Part shown: positions 47,776 to 56,732 of the stretch, piece after piece
Position numbering within the stretch: position 1 is the first letter of the stretch
Layout of the letters: every line of letters starts with the position of its first letter
Assembly (NCBI RefSeq): GCF_042661605.1
Contig: NZ_JBHSWJ010000002.1
Coordinates: forward strand, 1,116,001-1,180,000
Source: Branchiibius cervicis
Lineage (GTDB): Bacteria > Actinomycetota > Actinomycetes > Actinomycetales > Dermatophilaceae
Direction: 5' to 3'
DNA: 64,000 bases
Position numbers and translations under genes: made by a program
The notes under the pieces: generated by a model
The model's input: the letters and a program-made list of their open reading frames with translations, nothing else
Database searches by the model: none
What the model was told of the DNA's origin: nothing

Positions 47776-47900
47776 GGGTCAAGAGTTCCAGTGACAAGCC
47801 CCGGCTAGCTGGACGGCAACCCTCCTCGCGGTGGGGTGCCCCGGGTGAGGACAAGGCCGGATCCCGCGTCCGGCAACCGCGGGGCCGACCGACCGGCCCC
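47776..47900 (+). promoter_or_regulatory. SAM-IV riboswitch controlling metX
   Basis: The leader repeats the same SAM-IV blocks seen before metY: GGTCAAGAGTTCCAG, AAGCCCCGGCT, GGCAACCCTCC, CGCGGTGGGGTGCC and CCCGGGTGAGGAC, followed by G/C-rich hairpins (CCGGATCCCGCGTCCGG and GGGGCC/GGCCCC). metX starts about 20 bases beyond the listed end. The 3' limit is approximate. Confidence 0.92.
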
Positions 47901-47920
47901 TCCCGTCCGGAGAGGCCAGG

Positions 47921-49078
47921 ATGACTGTCGTTCAATCCCGTATCACGCAGCAGCGGACGCTGCCCACCCCCGATGGCGCCAATCCCCGGGCGCACGCGAT
48001 CGGCGTACCCGCATTCGTCACCGAATCCGGTGAGCACATCCCGGACCTGGTGATCACCTACCAGACCTGGGGCCGGTTGTCTGCGGCCGCGGACAACGCC
48101 ATCCTGGTGGAGCACGCACTCACCGGGGACGCGCACGTGGTCGGCCCGGCCGGCCCCGGTCAGCCCACCCCCGGCTGGTGGCCCGGCATCATCGGCCCGG
48201 GCGCTCCGTTGGACACCGACACCGGCTTCGTCGTCGCAGTCAACGCGGTCGGCGGGTGCCGCGGTACGACGGGCCCGCACTCCGTGGCGCCCGACGGCCG
48301 GGCCTGGGGTTCCCGCTTCCCGCGCACCACCATCCGCGACCAGGTCAACGTCGAAGCGATCGTCGCCGACCATCTGGGCATCGATCGCTGGCAACTGGTT
48401 CTCGGCGGTTCGATGGGTGGGATGCGGGCGATCGAATGGGTCGGCAGCTACCCCGAGCGCACCGGCGCCGCGCTGGTCATCGCCAGTACCCCGTGGGCCA
48501 CCGCCGATCAGGTCGCCTGGGGACATACCCAACTGGTCGCCATCGAGAGCGATCCGGGCTGGCACGGCGGTGACTACTACGACAGCGGCGACACCCCCGA
48601 GGCCGGCCTCGGCCTGGCGCGCCGGATCGCGCACACCACCTACCGTTCGGCGGCCGAGCTGAACGATCGGTTCGGGCTCGCGCCGCAGACCGCTCACCGG
48701 CCGGTCGACGGCGGCCAGTTCGCCGTGCAGAGCTACCTGGATCATCAGGCCGCCAAACTGGTGCGCCGCTTCGATGCCGGGTCCTATGTCAACCTCACGC
48801 GGGCTATGGCCACCCACGACGTGACCCGCGACCGTGGCGACCTGGCCGACGTGCTCGGTAGGTACGACGGGTTGTTGCGGGTCGTCGCCGTCGACAGTGA
48901 CCGCCTCTTCCCGCCCGCCCTGTCCGAAACGATGGTCGCCGCCTACGGCAGGGAACCGCTGCTCACGATCGCTTCCGAACACGGGCACGACGGGTTCCTG
49001 ATCGAGCACGACCAAATCGCGGCGATCACCGCGGACGTCGTGGCCGACACCCGTCCCTTGGGTGGCACGTTCAGGTAA
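47921..49078 (+). CDS. metX: Homoserine O-acetyltransferase
   Basis: Acetylates homoserine with acetyl-CoA, committing it to methionine. The 385-residue alpha/beta hydrolase shows EHIPDLVITYQTWGRL, HALTGDAHV, the nucleophile Ser in LVLGGSMGGMRAIEWV, the catalytic Asp in VDSDRLFPP, and the His in SEHGHDGFL. The start has GGAGAGGCCAGG upstream. Its product is the substrate of MetY (28.97 kb), and both genes carry SAM-IV riboswitches. The UspA-like gene follows after 39 bases. Confidence 0.96.
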   Translation: MTVVQSRITQQRTLPTPDGANPRAHAIGVPAFVTESGEHIPDLVITYQTWGRLSAAADNAILVEHALTGDAHVVGPAGPGQPTPGWWPGIIGPGAPLDTDTGFVVAVNAVGGCRGTTGPHSVAPDGRAWGSRFPRTTIRDQVNVEAIVADHLGIDRWQLVLGGSMGGMRAIEWVGSYPERTGAALVIASTPWATADQVAWGHTQLVAIESDPGWHGGDYYDSGDTPEAGLGLARRIAHTTYRSAAELNDRFGLAPQTAHRPVDGGQFAVQSYLDHQAAKLVRRFDAGSYVNLTRAMATHDVTRDRGDLADVLGRYDGLLRVVAVDSDRLFPPALSETMVAAYGREPLLTIASEHGHDGFLIEHDQIAAITADVVADTRPLGGTFR

Positions 49079-49117
49079 CGTCTGGGGCCCGGGGTGCCCT
49101 CGGGGAGGGAGATCGGG

Positions 49118-49513
49118 ATGACGGTCGTCGTCGCCTACGCAGATTCGGCCGAAGGCGTTGCCGCGCTGTACGCCGGCGCGGATGAATGCCTGCGTCGGCA
49201 GCTGCCTCTGACCGTCGTCGACCTCGGCGGCACTCCCGAACCTCTCACCGATGTCACGACTCGCCTTGCGGCGCAGGGTTATTCGGTGAACGTCGTGCCG
49301 ACCGACGGGACCGGGGACACGGTCGAGGAGGTGCTGCGCGTTGTCGCTCAACGGCAGGCTGCCTTGCTGGTCATCGGACTGCGGCATCGCACCCCGGTCG
49401 GCAAACTGATCCTCGGCTCGGCGGCCCAGCGGCTCCTGCTGGATGCCGCATGCCCGGTGCTTGCCGTGCGGCCCGGTCTGCGGCCCGAAAAGGCGTCGGA
49501 AGCGTCCGACTGA
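49118..49513 (+). CDS. Universal stress protein A family protein
   Basis: A single-domain UspA-like protein of 131 residues: VVVAYADSAEGVAALYAGADEC at the start and the ATP-loop region LLVIGLRHRTPVGKLILGSAAQRLLLDAACPVLAV near the end, close to the G-x2-G-x9-G-S form of nucleotide-binding family members. The ATG at 49118 has GGAGGGA upstream. It probably binds ATP in the cytoplasm; its stress role is inferred from family only. Confidence 0.88.
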   Translation: MTVVVAYADSAEGVAALYAGADECLRRQLPLTVVDLGGTPEPLTDVTTRLAAQGYSVNVVPTDGTGDTVEEVLRVVAQRQAALLVIGLRHRTPVGKLILGSAAQRLLLDAACPVLAVRPGLRPEKASEASD

Positions 49514-49556
49514 CCGGCGGTCCCGAGCGCTCCGGAGGTTTTTACGAGCGGCCTGC

Positions 49557-49588
49557 GGAATGATCTGGCCCCGGATGGGTTTTATAAT
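49557..49588 (+). promoter_or_regulatory. Promoter of sigA
   Basis: A perfect -10 hexamer TATAAT at 49583-49588 lies 161 bases before the sigA start, with no good TTGACA at the usual distance. GGAAT (49557-49561), 17 bases, then GTT (49579-49581) resembles an ECF (SigR/SigE-type) promoter overlapping it. That would leave a 5' leader of about 155 bases; the rest of the 236-base gap after the UspA gene shows no gene I trust. Confidence 0.5.
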
Positions 49589-49749
49589 GGTGACCAGCGC
49601 ATTCCGCAAGGGGGACTTCCCCGCCCCGGAAATGCTCCCCAACACTGACCCGGAAGTCGTCGCGATCGATGTGAACGACCTCGTTCGTCGTGCCGCGGAC
49701 CCCCGCCGCGGTGAGCGCAACGGCTTCTGCATGTCCTGGAAGGTAGCGA

Positions 49750-51177
49750 GTGACCTCAGTGTCGAAGACCCAGACAGCGCCTGATGACGCGGCCGAGAAC
49801 ACCAGCACAGCGAAGGCCGACGGGAAGGCTCCCGTGAAGGCGACTGCCCGGAAGACGACCGCCAAGAAGGCTCCGGCCAAGCGCGCCGCCGCGAAGACGA
49901 CGGCCAAGGTCGCCGGTGCCGCAGCTGCGCCGGCGAAGAAGGCCGCTGCCAAGAAGGCCACGTCCAAGACCGCCGCCAAGAAGACCAGCGAAAAGACTGA
50001 CCCGGCTGCCGACGAGCAGGACTCACCCGAGGACATCGAGCCCGACGAGGATCTCGAACTCACTGAGGAGGTCGTCGTCGAGGAGACCGTCGACGGCGAG
50101 ACCCCCGACGCGGCCGGCGAAACCGCCGACGCCACGGACGGCGACGCCGACGGTGAGGGTGATGAGGAGGCGAAGCCGGCCGCCGCCGAGGAGAGCGAGT
50201 CGGCTGCGTTCGTCATCCGCCAGGACGATGAGGATGACGCTCCGGCCCAGCAGGTCGTGACCGCCGGCGCCACCGCGGACCCGGTCAAGGACTACCTGAA
50301 GCAGATCGGCAAGGTGGCCCTCCTGAACGCCGAGCAGGAGGTCGAGCTCGCAAAGCGCATCGAGGCCGGCCTGTTCGCCGAGGAGAAGCTGAACTCCGGC
50401 GACAAGATCGAGATGAAGCTCAAGCGCGAGCTGTGGTGGATCGCCCAGGACGGTAAGAAGGCCAAGAACCACCTGCTGGAGGCCAACCTGCGTCTGGTGG
50501 TCTCGCTGGCCAAGCGCTACACCGGGCGCGGCATGCTCTTCCTCGACCTGATCCAGGAGGGCAACCTGGGTCTGATTCGTGCGGTGGAGAAGTTCGACTA
50601 CACCAAGGGTTACAAATTCTCGACGTACGCCACGTGGTGGATCCGTCAGGCGATCACCCGCGCCATGGCCGACCAGGCGCGCACCATCCGTATCCCGGTG
50701 CACATGGTCGAGGTCATCAACAAGTTGGCCCGGGTGCAGCGGCAGATGCTGCAGGACCTCGGTCGCGAGCCGACTCCGGAGGAGTTGGCCAAGGAACTGG
50801 ACATGACCCCCGAGAAGGTCGTCGAGGTCCAGAAGTACGGTCGCGAGCCCATCTCCTTGCACACCCCGCTGGGCGAGGACGGTGACAGCGAATTCGGCGA
50901 CCTGATCGAGGACTCCGAGGCGGTTGTCCCGGCCGACGCGGTCAGCTTCACGTTGCTGCAGGAGCAGTTGCACTCCGTGCTGGACACTTTGTCCGAGCGT
51001 GAAGCCGGCGTCGTGTCGATGCGTTTCGGGCTCACCGACGGCCAACCGAAGACGCTGGACGAGATCGGGAAGGTCTACGGGGTCACTCGTGAGCGGATCC
51101 GTCAGATCGAGTCCAAGACGATGAGCAAGCTGCGCCACCCGTCGCGGTCGCAGGTTCTCCGCGATTACTTGGACTGA
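49750..51177 (+). CDS. sigA: RNA polymerase primary sigma factor (SigA/RpoD/HrdB)
   Basis: The housekeeping sigma factor. The 475 residues start with a Lys/Ala-rich stretch (about 20-80) like histone H1 tails, then an acidic region. Sigma region 1.2 is DPVKDYLKQIGKVALLN; region 2 has LIQEGNLGLIRAVEKFDYTKGYKFSTYATWWIRQAI; regions 3 and 4 end with LDEIGKVYGVTRERIRQIESKTMSKL. The start is GTG at 49750, with GGAAGG five bases upstream. A 94-bp tandem repeat begins at its last codons. Confidence 0.97.
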   Translation: MTSVSKTQTAPDDAAENTSTAKADGKAPVKATARKTTAKKAPAKRAAAKTTAKVAGAAAAPAKKAAAKKATSKTAAKKTSEKTDPAADEQDSPEDIEPDEDLELTEEVVVEETVDGETPDAAGETADATDGDADGEGDEEAKPAAAEESESAAFVIRQDDEDDAPAQQVVTAGATADPVKDYLKQIGKVALLNAEQEVELAKRIEAGLFAEEKLNSGDKIEMKLKRELWWIAQDGKKAKNHLLEANLRLVVSLAKRYTGRGMLFLDLIQEGNLGLIRAVEKFDYTKGYKFSTYATWWIRQAITRAMADQARTIRIPVHMVEVINKLARVQRQMLQDLGREPTPEELAKELDMTPEKVVEVQKYGREPISLHTPLGEDGDSEFGDLIEDSEAVVPADAVSFTLLQEQLHSVLDTLSEREAGVVSMRFGLTDGQPKTLDEIGKVYGVTRERIRQIESKTMSKLRHPSRSQVLRDYLD

Positions 51178-51366
51178 CGACGAAGAGCGAGGCCGAGGTT
51201 GTCGGCGGAGCGTAGCGGAGCCGGCGGCCGTAGGCCGAGGTCGAGGAGTTGGTCCGGTTCTTATGGACTGACGACGAAGAGCGAGGCGGAGGTTGTCGGC
51301 GGAGCGTAGCGGAGTCGGCGGCCGTAGGCCGAGGTCGAGGAGTCGGTCCGGTGCGTATGGACTGAC
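51171..51366 (+). repeat. 94-bp tandem repeat after sigA
   Basis: Two full units (51171-51264 and 51265-51358), differing at only a few bases, plus the first 8 bases of a third. Each unit begins GGACTGACGACGAAGAGCG, so the first copy includes the last sigA codon and stop. The unit holds CGGAGCGTAGCGGAG and GGCCGTAGGCCGAGG. It fills the gap between convergent sigA and the transglutaminase gene. No open frame of note. It may be one member of a dispersed extragenic repeat family. Confidence 0.9.
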
Positions 51367-51375
51367 CAACTCGGT

Positions 51376-53679
51376 TCAGCGATGCCGGTCCGCCCACCAG
51401 CGAGCCGGTGTCCGCGCTTTTCCGGCGACTGCGTCGCGAAGGGCGAAGAAGGCGCTGCGCGGCCACAGCGCCGCTCGCAGGCGCATCGTCGCCGATGCCG
51501 ATCGGCGTACGTCGTGCACGATCTCCTGGGCGTCCTGGCGCAGATCCAGCCGGTCGTCGCCGGCGCCTGCATAACGTGCCCGTTCCAACGTCTGCACGGC
51601 CTGTCGCAGTGCCCGCTGGCCGTCGCCGCTGAGGTGCAGCTCGTTGCGGTAGTGCCGCTCGAGCGCCCGCGGGGATCCCGGCGGCGGGGCGCTGGCTCCC
51701 AGGTCGGACAGGTCCCACACCAACTGCTGCCACTGCGCTTCGACGCGTTGCGGGGTCGGGCGGCCGCTGGCAGCGCTCTCACGACGGCGGCGGGCCAGGA
51801 TCGGCAGGACCACCGCCCCCGCACCGCCGATGGCCAGGACGGCGAGCAACCAGCCGGCCCAGTGCAGCCACGCCGGCGCCGAGTCACCTGTGGACGAACC
51901 GGCCGCGGTGGCCGGTGGCGACGAGGATTGCGCCGCACCGCTGGTCGCTGCCGCGGACGAGGTGTCGGAGTCGTTCTCGCTGGGCTCGGCGTTGCGGCTC
52001 ACCCCGCCGGTCTGGTCGGCGGTGTACGCCGGTGCCTCCGTCGCGCGGATCCCCGGCGTCGGCTCGAAGCGGGTCCAGCCGATGCCGCTGAACCACAACT
52101 CCGGCCACGCGTGCGCGTCGGACTGCCGGACGGCGTACTGGTTCGCGGTCCCGGTCGGGTCGCCGGGTAGGAAGCCGACCGCCAGCCGGGCTGGGATACC
52201 GTCCGCGCGGGCCATCATCACCATCGCGCTGGCGAACTGGGTGCAGTACCCCTGCTTGGTCGCCAGGAAGTTGCTCAGCGGATCCAACGGTTGTCCGTCA
52301 CTGTCGCGGCGGGTGTCGGCCAGTTGCAATGAGTAGGTGAATCCGCCCGCGTTGCGCAGGTAGTTCTGGATGTTGCGGGCCGTCTCCCACTGGGTGCTGG
52401 CCCGTAGCGGTGCGAGCGTGCGCCGTACGGCCGACTCCGATGCCCGGTCCACGGCCAGGGCGGGTTCGGAGACGTCCGGGTCGAGTCGTTCGTCGCCCGC
52501 GGGTTCCTCGTCGTTCTTCAGCAGGCGATAGGTGAGGGAGTAGTCCTTGACCGAGCCGTTCGGCTGGATGGCGCCGGTGCGTTCGTCGAAGAGCCAGGTG
52601 GGCCGGTTCAGGTCTGCGGTCCGCAGCGGGTACGGCGCGGCGAACAGATCGGGGGCCAGAACGCTGCCGCTCACTTTCATCGAGCCGGTGGTGAACCGTG
52701 CGTCGGCGTCGGTGGCCGCTGGAACCGGTAGGACCGTGTTGTTGTCGCTGATCACCGCCGAGGGGACGCCCTCGTCGGGCACCCAGTGCCCGTCGCGATA
52801 CGTGGAGGTCACGGTCACGCGCAGTGGCGGGGTGACCAGGGAACTCGTGGTGTAGGTCAACACCGGTGATGGATTGGTGCTGTTGAGATCAGCGCCGAGG
52901 TCCAGGTCGGTGGCGAAGCCGATGGTCACCGGACCGTCACCGGCGCCCCGCGCCAGTCCTTGGGCGAAGAAGTGCGCCGATGCATGCGGGATGAGCATGG
53001 GCAGCAGGGCGGCGAGGAGGATGACGGGTACGGCGATCAGCCGGGCGACGTGGCCGTGTCCCGACAGTGGGGACTCCAGGGCGCGCGGCTGCAGCGCCTG
53101 GGTGCGCACGGTCACGTCTCGCTGCAGGTCCTGTGCGTGCTGGGTCGCGACCATGGTCAACCAGATGACGGCCAGCACCACGAAGTAGACCGGGTTGAGA
53201 CCGACGGCGGTGTTGGCCGCTGAGATCAGGAACGCACCGAGCAACGGCACCCCGGCCAGCACGGGGGCCCGCAATGTGGCGGCGCAGATATCGGTGATGA
53301 GGGCGAACCCGGTCACCGCCACCGCGATCAGGAAGCGCAGTCCGACGGTCGCCGGAGCCGGGGGAGCGGCGACCTGGCCGGTGTGGATCCCGTCGGCGAT
53401 CAACGCCTGGGTCGCGTCGAGCAGCACGCCGGGGGACAGCGTGTGCGGAAGGTAGATGAGTGCGATCGCGACCACGGCAAGAAGCACCTGGACCGCGGGA
53501 ACCAGGGCCGAGGGAGTCCGCACCGCGCGCAGCAGCATTCCGACGCCGGCGACGCCCACGACCATGGCGACGATCGGCCAGATCCACGGGCCGGTCTCGA
53601 TCAGCGACGTGAGCGGCCAGGCCGCCACCAGCGTCGCCGCCGCTGCGAGCAAGGCCTGCACGCTCGCCGTACGCCTCAT
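51376..53679 (-). CDS. Membrane transglutaminase-like protein (TgpA/DUF3488 type)
   Basis: A 767-residue membrane protein: about six N-terminal spans (1-235), a large extracytoplasmic region with the transglutaminase-like domain (TKQGYCTQFASAMVMMARADGIPARLAVGF with the catalytic Cys, SDAHAWPELWF with His, TRFEPTPG with Asp), another span near 640-660 and an Arg-rich cytoplasmic tail. The ATG overlaps the DUF58 stop (ATGA). moxR-DUF58-TgpA is a standard trio thought to act together at the membrane. Confidence 0.92.
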   Translation of the reverse strand: MRRTASVQALLAAAATLVAAWPLTSLIETGPWIWPIVAMVVGVAGVGMLLRAVRTPSALVPAVQVLLAVVAIALIYLPHTLSPGVLLDATQALIADGIHTGQVAAPPAPATVGLRFLIAVAVTGFALITDICAATLRAPVLAGVPLLGAFLISAANTAVGLNPVYFVVLAVIWLTMVATQHAQDLQRDVTVRTQALQPRALESPLSGHGHVARLIAVPVILLAALLPMLIPHASAHFFAQGLARGAGDGPVTIGFATDLDLGADLNSTNPSPVLTYTTSSLVTPPLRVTVTSTYRDGHWVPDEGVPSAVISDNNTVLPVPAATDADARFTTGSMKVSGSVLAPDLFAAPYPLRTADLNRPTWLFDERTGAIQPNGSVKDYSLTYRLLKNDEEPAGDERLDPDVSEPALAVDRASESAVRRTLAPLRASTQWETARNIQNYLRNAGGFTYSLQLADTRRDSDGQPLDPLSNFLATKQGYCTQFASAMVMMARADGIPARLAVGFLPGDPTGTANQYAVRQSDAHAWPELWFSGIGWTRFEPTPGIRATEAPAYTADQTGGVSRNAEPSENDSDTSSAAATSGAAQSSSPPATAAGSSTGDSAPAWLHWAGWLLAVLAIGGAGAVVLPILARRRRESAASGRPTPQRVEAQWQQLVWDLSDLGASAPPPGSPRALERHYRNELHLSGDGQRALRQAVQTLERARYAGAGDDRLDLRQDAQEIVHDVRRSASATMRLRAALWPRSAFFALRDAVAGKARTPARWWADRHR

Positions 53680-54914
53680 AGGGCACCGACCCGGATCAGC
53701 GACCGACGGCTGACTTCCTGCCACGCCTCCAACACCGAGGTGGTGGAGCGCACCACACACACCCGCCAGCCCGCACCCGCGAGCGCAGCCCGCAGCAGTT
53801 GGGCGCCCGCACTCGGGGCGGCCCCGGGATCCACGAACGTCCCCGTGTCCAGGATGAAGGCCAGGCCGGACGCGCCGGGTTGGCGCATCGCGGCGATGTC
53901 GTCGACCCGGTCTTCGACATCGGTCAGGATGGCCACGACGATGGCACCGGCTCGCACAGCTTCGCGGGCGCGCAGGCGCAACCTGCGGAAGGTCTCGCTG
54001 TCGCACGTCGTCGCGGTGGCCAGACGCCGCAGCTGCTCGCCCGGCTCTCCCGGTGCGTCGACGCTGGCGTCGGCCAGGGTCTCCGCCGTGGCCAGGTGCA
54101 CCGAGTAGTGCAACTCGGCAAGGCGGACGACCACGGAGGCTGCGCAACTGACCGCCCACTCGAAGGAATCCTGGCCAGACGGGCCGCGGTGGCCGTTGCT
54201 GCGCCCATCCAGCAGGACGAGAGCTGACCGCCTACTGGGCCGGTCTTCCTGGCGGACCATGAGCTCACCGCGGTGAGCCGTGGTCTTCCAGTGCACTTTG
54301 CGCAGATCGTCACCCTGGTGATACGCCCGGATGCTGACGTCCTCGTCGCCGTGCAAGGCCACCATCTGTGGTATCTCACCCTCACTGCCGATCCCCGCTC
54401 CCGGCGGCTGCGCCGGACCCAGCGGCGTGACGGTCGGCAGGACGATCAATTCGTCGACGCGCTCGTCGGTCCTGCGGCGCCGGGTCAGCCCGAAGGGGTC
54501 CTCGATCACGCGTGAGGCCGGACCCAGTCGATGCGCACCGCGGACTGTGCCCTGCACGACATACTGCAACCGCTCGGCATCGTGTGCTCCGATGGCCGGG
54601 AGGACGAATTCCTGGGACTCGCCCAGCCGGCTGTCCACCTGCTCCCGGACCCGCGAAACACCGGTACGGCGAGCAGCGGGGTTGGTGGCGATCACCGTCA
54701 CGGTCGCGCGTTGGCCCCGGCCGATCGAGATCGGCTGCACAGTACGGGTGATCCGCAGATCGCCCGACGCGCGCCGCGCGAACACCGCGGTGACGCCCAG
54801 CAGGAGCAGCAGCAGCAACCCCAAGCGGGTGATGTCGGTGTAGCCGAGCAGGATGCCGGACCCGGTCAGCGCGATGCCGACGCCCAGCAGGGTCCAGGCA
54901 CGGGCGGTGAGCAT
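53676..54914 (-). CDS. DUF58 domain protein (vWA-related)
   Basis: A 412-residue protein with two N-terminal membrane spans (about 5-45), a beta-rich segment and the DUF58 motif IRAYHQGDDLRKVHWKTTAHRGELMVRQ (split when read: RAYHQGDD then VHWKTTA) followed by LVLLDGRSN, a degenerate vWA metal site. It lies five bases after the moxR stop and overlaps the transglutaminase start. It is the usual partner of MoxR ATPases. Confidence 0.92.
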   Translation of the reverse strand: MLTARAWTLLGVGIALTGSGILLGYTDITRLGLLLLLLLGVTAVFARRASGDLRITRTVQPISIGRGQRATVTVIATNPAARRTGVSRVREQVDSRLGESQEFVLPAIGAHDAERLQYVVQGTVRGAHRLGPASRVIEDPFGLTRRRRTDERVDELIVLPTVTPLGPAQPPGAGIGSEGEIPQMVALHGDEDVSIRAYHQGDDLRKVHWKTTAHRGELMVRQEDRPSRRSALVLLDGRSNGHRGPSGQDSFEWAVSCAASVVVRLAELHYSVHLATAETLADASVDAPGEPGEQLRRLATATTCDSETFRRLRLRAREAVRAGAIVVAILTDVEDRVDDIAAMRQPGASGLAFILDTGTFVDPGAAPSAGAQLLRAALAGAGWRVCVVRSTTSVLEAWQEVSRRSLIRVGAL

Positions 54915-54919
54915 GACCG

Positions 54920-55949
54920 TCAGGCGTGCAGGTCGCCGGCCGGCACCGCGACGCGCCGGCTGATCTCGTGGAGTACGTCGGAGGTCCCGCGGTGCAGATG
55001 CTGGTTGTCGCTGGACAACATCACGCGGTGGGCGAGTACGGGAACGAACAGCGCCTGGACGTCCTCGGGGATCACGTAGTCGCGACCGTCCAGCGCGGCA
55101 GCCGCCCGGGCGGACCGCAGCAGGTGCAGCGAACCGCGGGGGAGGCCCCCAACCGCAGGGCGGGCGTGCTGCGGGTCGCGGTCACCAGGTCGACGACGTA
55201 CTGCCGCAGAGCGGGACTGGCGTGCACCTTCGCGACGCGGTCGATCGCTCGGGCCACCGTTGCGCCGTCGGTGACCGGCTGCAGGTCGCCCAGCGGATCG
55301 TGCTCACCGTGCAGGTCCAGCATCGTGGCTTCAGCGGCTGCCGTCGGGTAGCCCATGGAGATCCGGGCCATGAACCGGTCCCGCTGCGCCTCCGGCAGCG
55401 GGAAGGTGCCTTCCATCTCGATGGGGTTCTGGGTCGCCAGCACCATGAAGGGCCGCTGCAGGCGGTAGGTGCGGCCATCGACGGTGACCTGCTCCTCCTC
55501 CATGCATTCCAGCAACGCGGACTGGGTCTTGGGGAGGCCCGGTTGATCTCGTCGCCGACCACCACGTTGGCGAAGATCGCACCGGGTCGGAACTCGAACT
55601 CGTGGCTGTCCTGGTTGAAGACGCTGACCCCGGTCACGTCGCTGGGCAGCAGGTCGGGAGTGAACTGGATACGACGCATCGGGCAGTCGATGGCCTTCGC
55701 CAGCGATTTGGCCAGCATCGTCTTCCCCACACCGGGCACGTCCTCGACCAGGAGATGACCGCGCGCGAGCAACACGATCAGGGCGGTGCGGATCGCCTCG
55801 GGCTTGCCCTCGATGACCTGACTGATGGCAGCGTGCAGCGTTGCGCTGAGGGCTTGCACCTCCGGCAGCGACATCGTCGCCGCGTAGGAATCGCGACCCG
55901 GGTGGGGGTCGGTGTCGATCGAGCCGTGCTGGGTGGGGCTGGCTGACAT
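54920..55949 (-). CDS. MoxR family AAA+ ATPase, two frameshifts as sequenced
   Basis: Chaperone-like AAA+ ATPase. Frame 1 carries LVEDVPGVGKTMLAKSLAKA (Walker A) and VVGDEINRASP (Walker B); frame 2 carries KTQSALLECMEEEQVTVDG, VLATQNPIEMEGTFPLPEAQ and DRFMARISMGYP; frame 3 ends RGSLHLLRSARA to RRVAVPAGDLHA. One base restored at GGGG 55531-55534 and one at GGGGG 55138-55142 gives a continuous protein of about 343 residues. ATG 55949 (MSASPTQHG) is chosen. Head of the moxR-DUF58-transglutaminase operon, divergent from mraZ. Confidence 0.92.
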
Positions 55950-56177
55950 ACCCGAATCCTGCCATTCCCACCCCCGCTCGTGCCCTCCACCGTGCTCCAC
56001 CAGCACCTCAGGGGTGCCCTTGACGCGGTCGATGCGTCGAACGCAGGCCGCCTGCGCCGTTCTCCAGGGTGACCGGAGCCGTGCTTCCTCCACCCTGCAC
56101 CAACCGGTTCTGACCTGCAAAAACGGCCAAATTGTCGGGGCTTTTCAGGGGTAGGAGGCAGACAAGGAGGAGCAGAG

Positions 56178-56222
56178 TGGAGTAAAGTGGAGCGTGCGGG
56201 AGTGAGTTGGTGGACGGTGGGC
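56178..56222 (+). promoter_or_regulatory. MraZ-binding repeats upstream of mraZ
   Basis: Five units recur at exactly 10-bp steps: TGGAG (56178), TGGAG (56188), GGGAG (56198), TGGTG (56208) and TGGGC (56218). MraZ regulators bind TGG-type repeats spaced 10 bp apart in their own promoter, so this is the expected autoregulatory site of the dcw cluster, 45 bases before mraZ. The remainder of the 317-base moxR-mraZ gap shows no gene that I can support. Confidence 0.75.
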
Positions 56223-56266
56223 TCGAAATGTGGCCACCCAGGCGGAAAGCAGGAGGTGGACCGACG

Positions 56267-56701
56267 ATGTTCCTCGGTACCCACCACCCGCGCCTCGACG
56301 AGAAGGGCCGGCTGTTCCTCCCCGCGAAATTCCGCGACAAGCTCGCCGGAGGCCTGGTCATGACCCGCGGCCAGGAGCGGTGCATCTACATCTTCACGAC
56401 GGACAAATTCGCCGACTTCACCGCGGGATTGCAGTCCAGTCCGATCACCAACGCCGAGGCCCGCTCCTTCCAGCGGGTGATGCTCTCGGGTGCGACCGAT
56501 GACATTCCCGACAAGCAGGGCCGGGTCACCGTGCCGGCCCTGCTGCGCCAGTACGCCGGCCTGGACCGCGACTGCACGGTCATCGGGGTGGGTGACCGCG
56601 TCGAGCTATGGGACACCCAGCGCTGGGAGCAGTTCGTGACCGGCGCCGAAGAGGACTTCGCCGCGCGCTCGGAGGAGGTGATCCCCGGAGGCCTCTTCTG
56701 A
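56267..56701 (+). CDS. mraZ: Transcriptional regulator MraZ
   Basis: First gene of the dcw cluster and a DNA-binding regulator of it. The 144 residues hold two AbrB-like half-domains: FLGTHHPRLDEKGRLFLPAKFRDKL at the start and DIPDKQGRVTVPALLRQYAGLDRDCTVIGVGDRVELWD near 80-115, each with the conserved Arg-Leu/Val-x-hydrophobic-Pro. ATG 56267 follows AGGAGG at 56251-56256. rsmH begins 141 bases later. Confidence 0.96.
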   Translation: MFLGTHHPRLDEKGRLFLPAKFRDKLAGGLVMTRGQERCIYIFTTDKFADFTAGLQSSPITNAEARSFQRVMLSGATDDIPDKQGRVTVPALLRQYAGLDRDCTVIGVGDRVELWDTQRWEQFVTGAEEDFAARSEEVIPGGLF

Positions 56702-56732
56702 TCGACCGCGCTGACCGGTGGCCTCCAGCCGT

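Noticed and set aside
49514..49545. GAGCGCTC followed by GGTTTTT as a terminator after the UspA gene
   Set aside because: The palindrome is only 8 bp with no stable extended stem, and the T-run is displaced; support is too weak to list.
49587..49784. Possible small upstream frame before and overlapping sigA
   Set aside because: Its ATG lies inside the -10 hexamer of the apparent sigA promoter, it has no Shine-Dalgarno, and the translation matches nothing I recognise. It could be reconsidered if it is conserved.
47765..50026. A 753-codon open frame on the minus strand across the riboswitch, metX, the UspA gene and the sigA start
   Set aside because: It runs across four well-supported plus-strand features and has only low-complexity Arg/Gly/Pro composition, as expected for antisense of high-GC genes.
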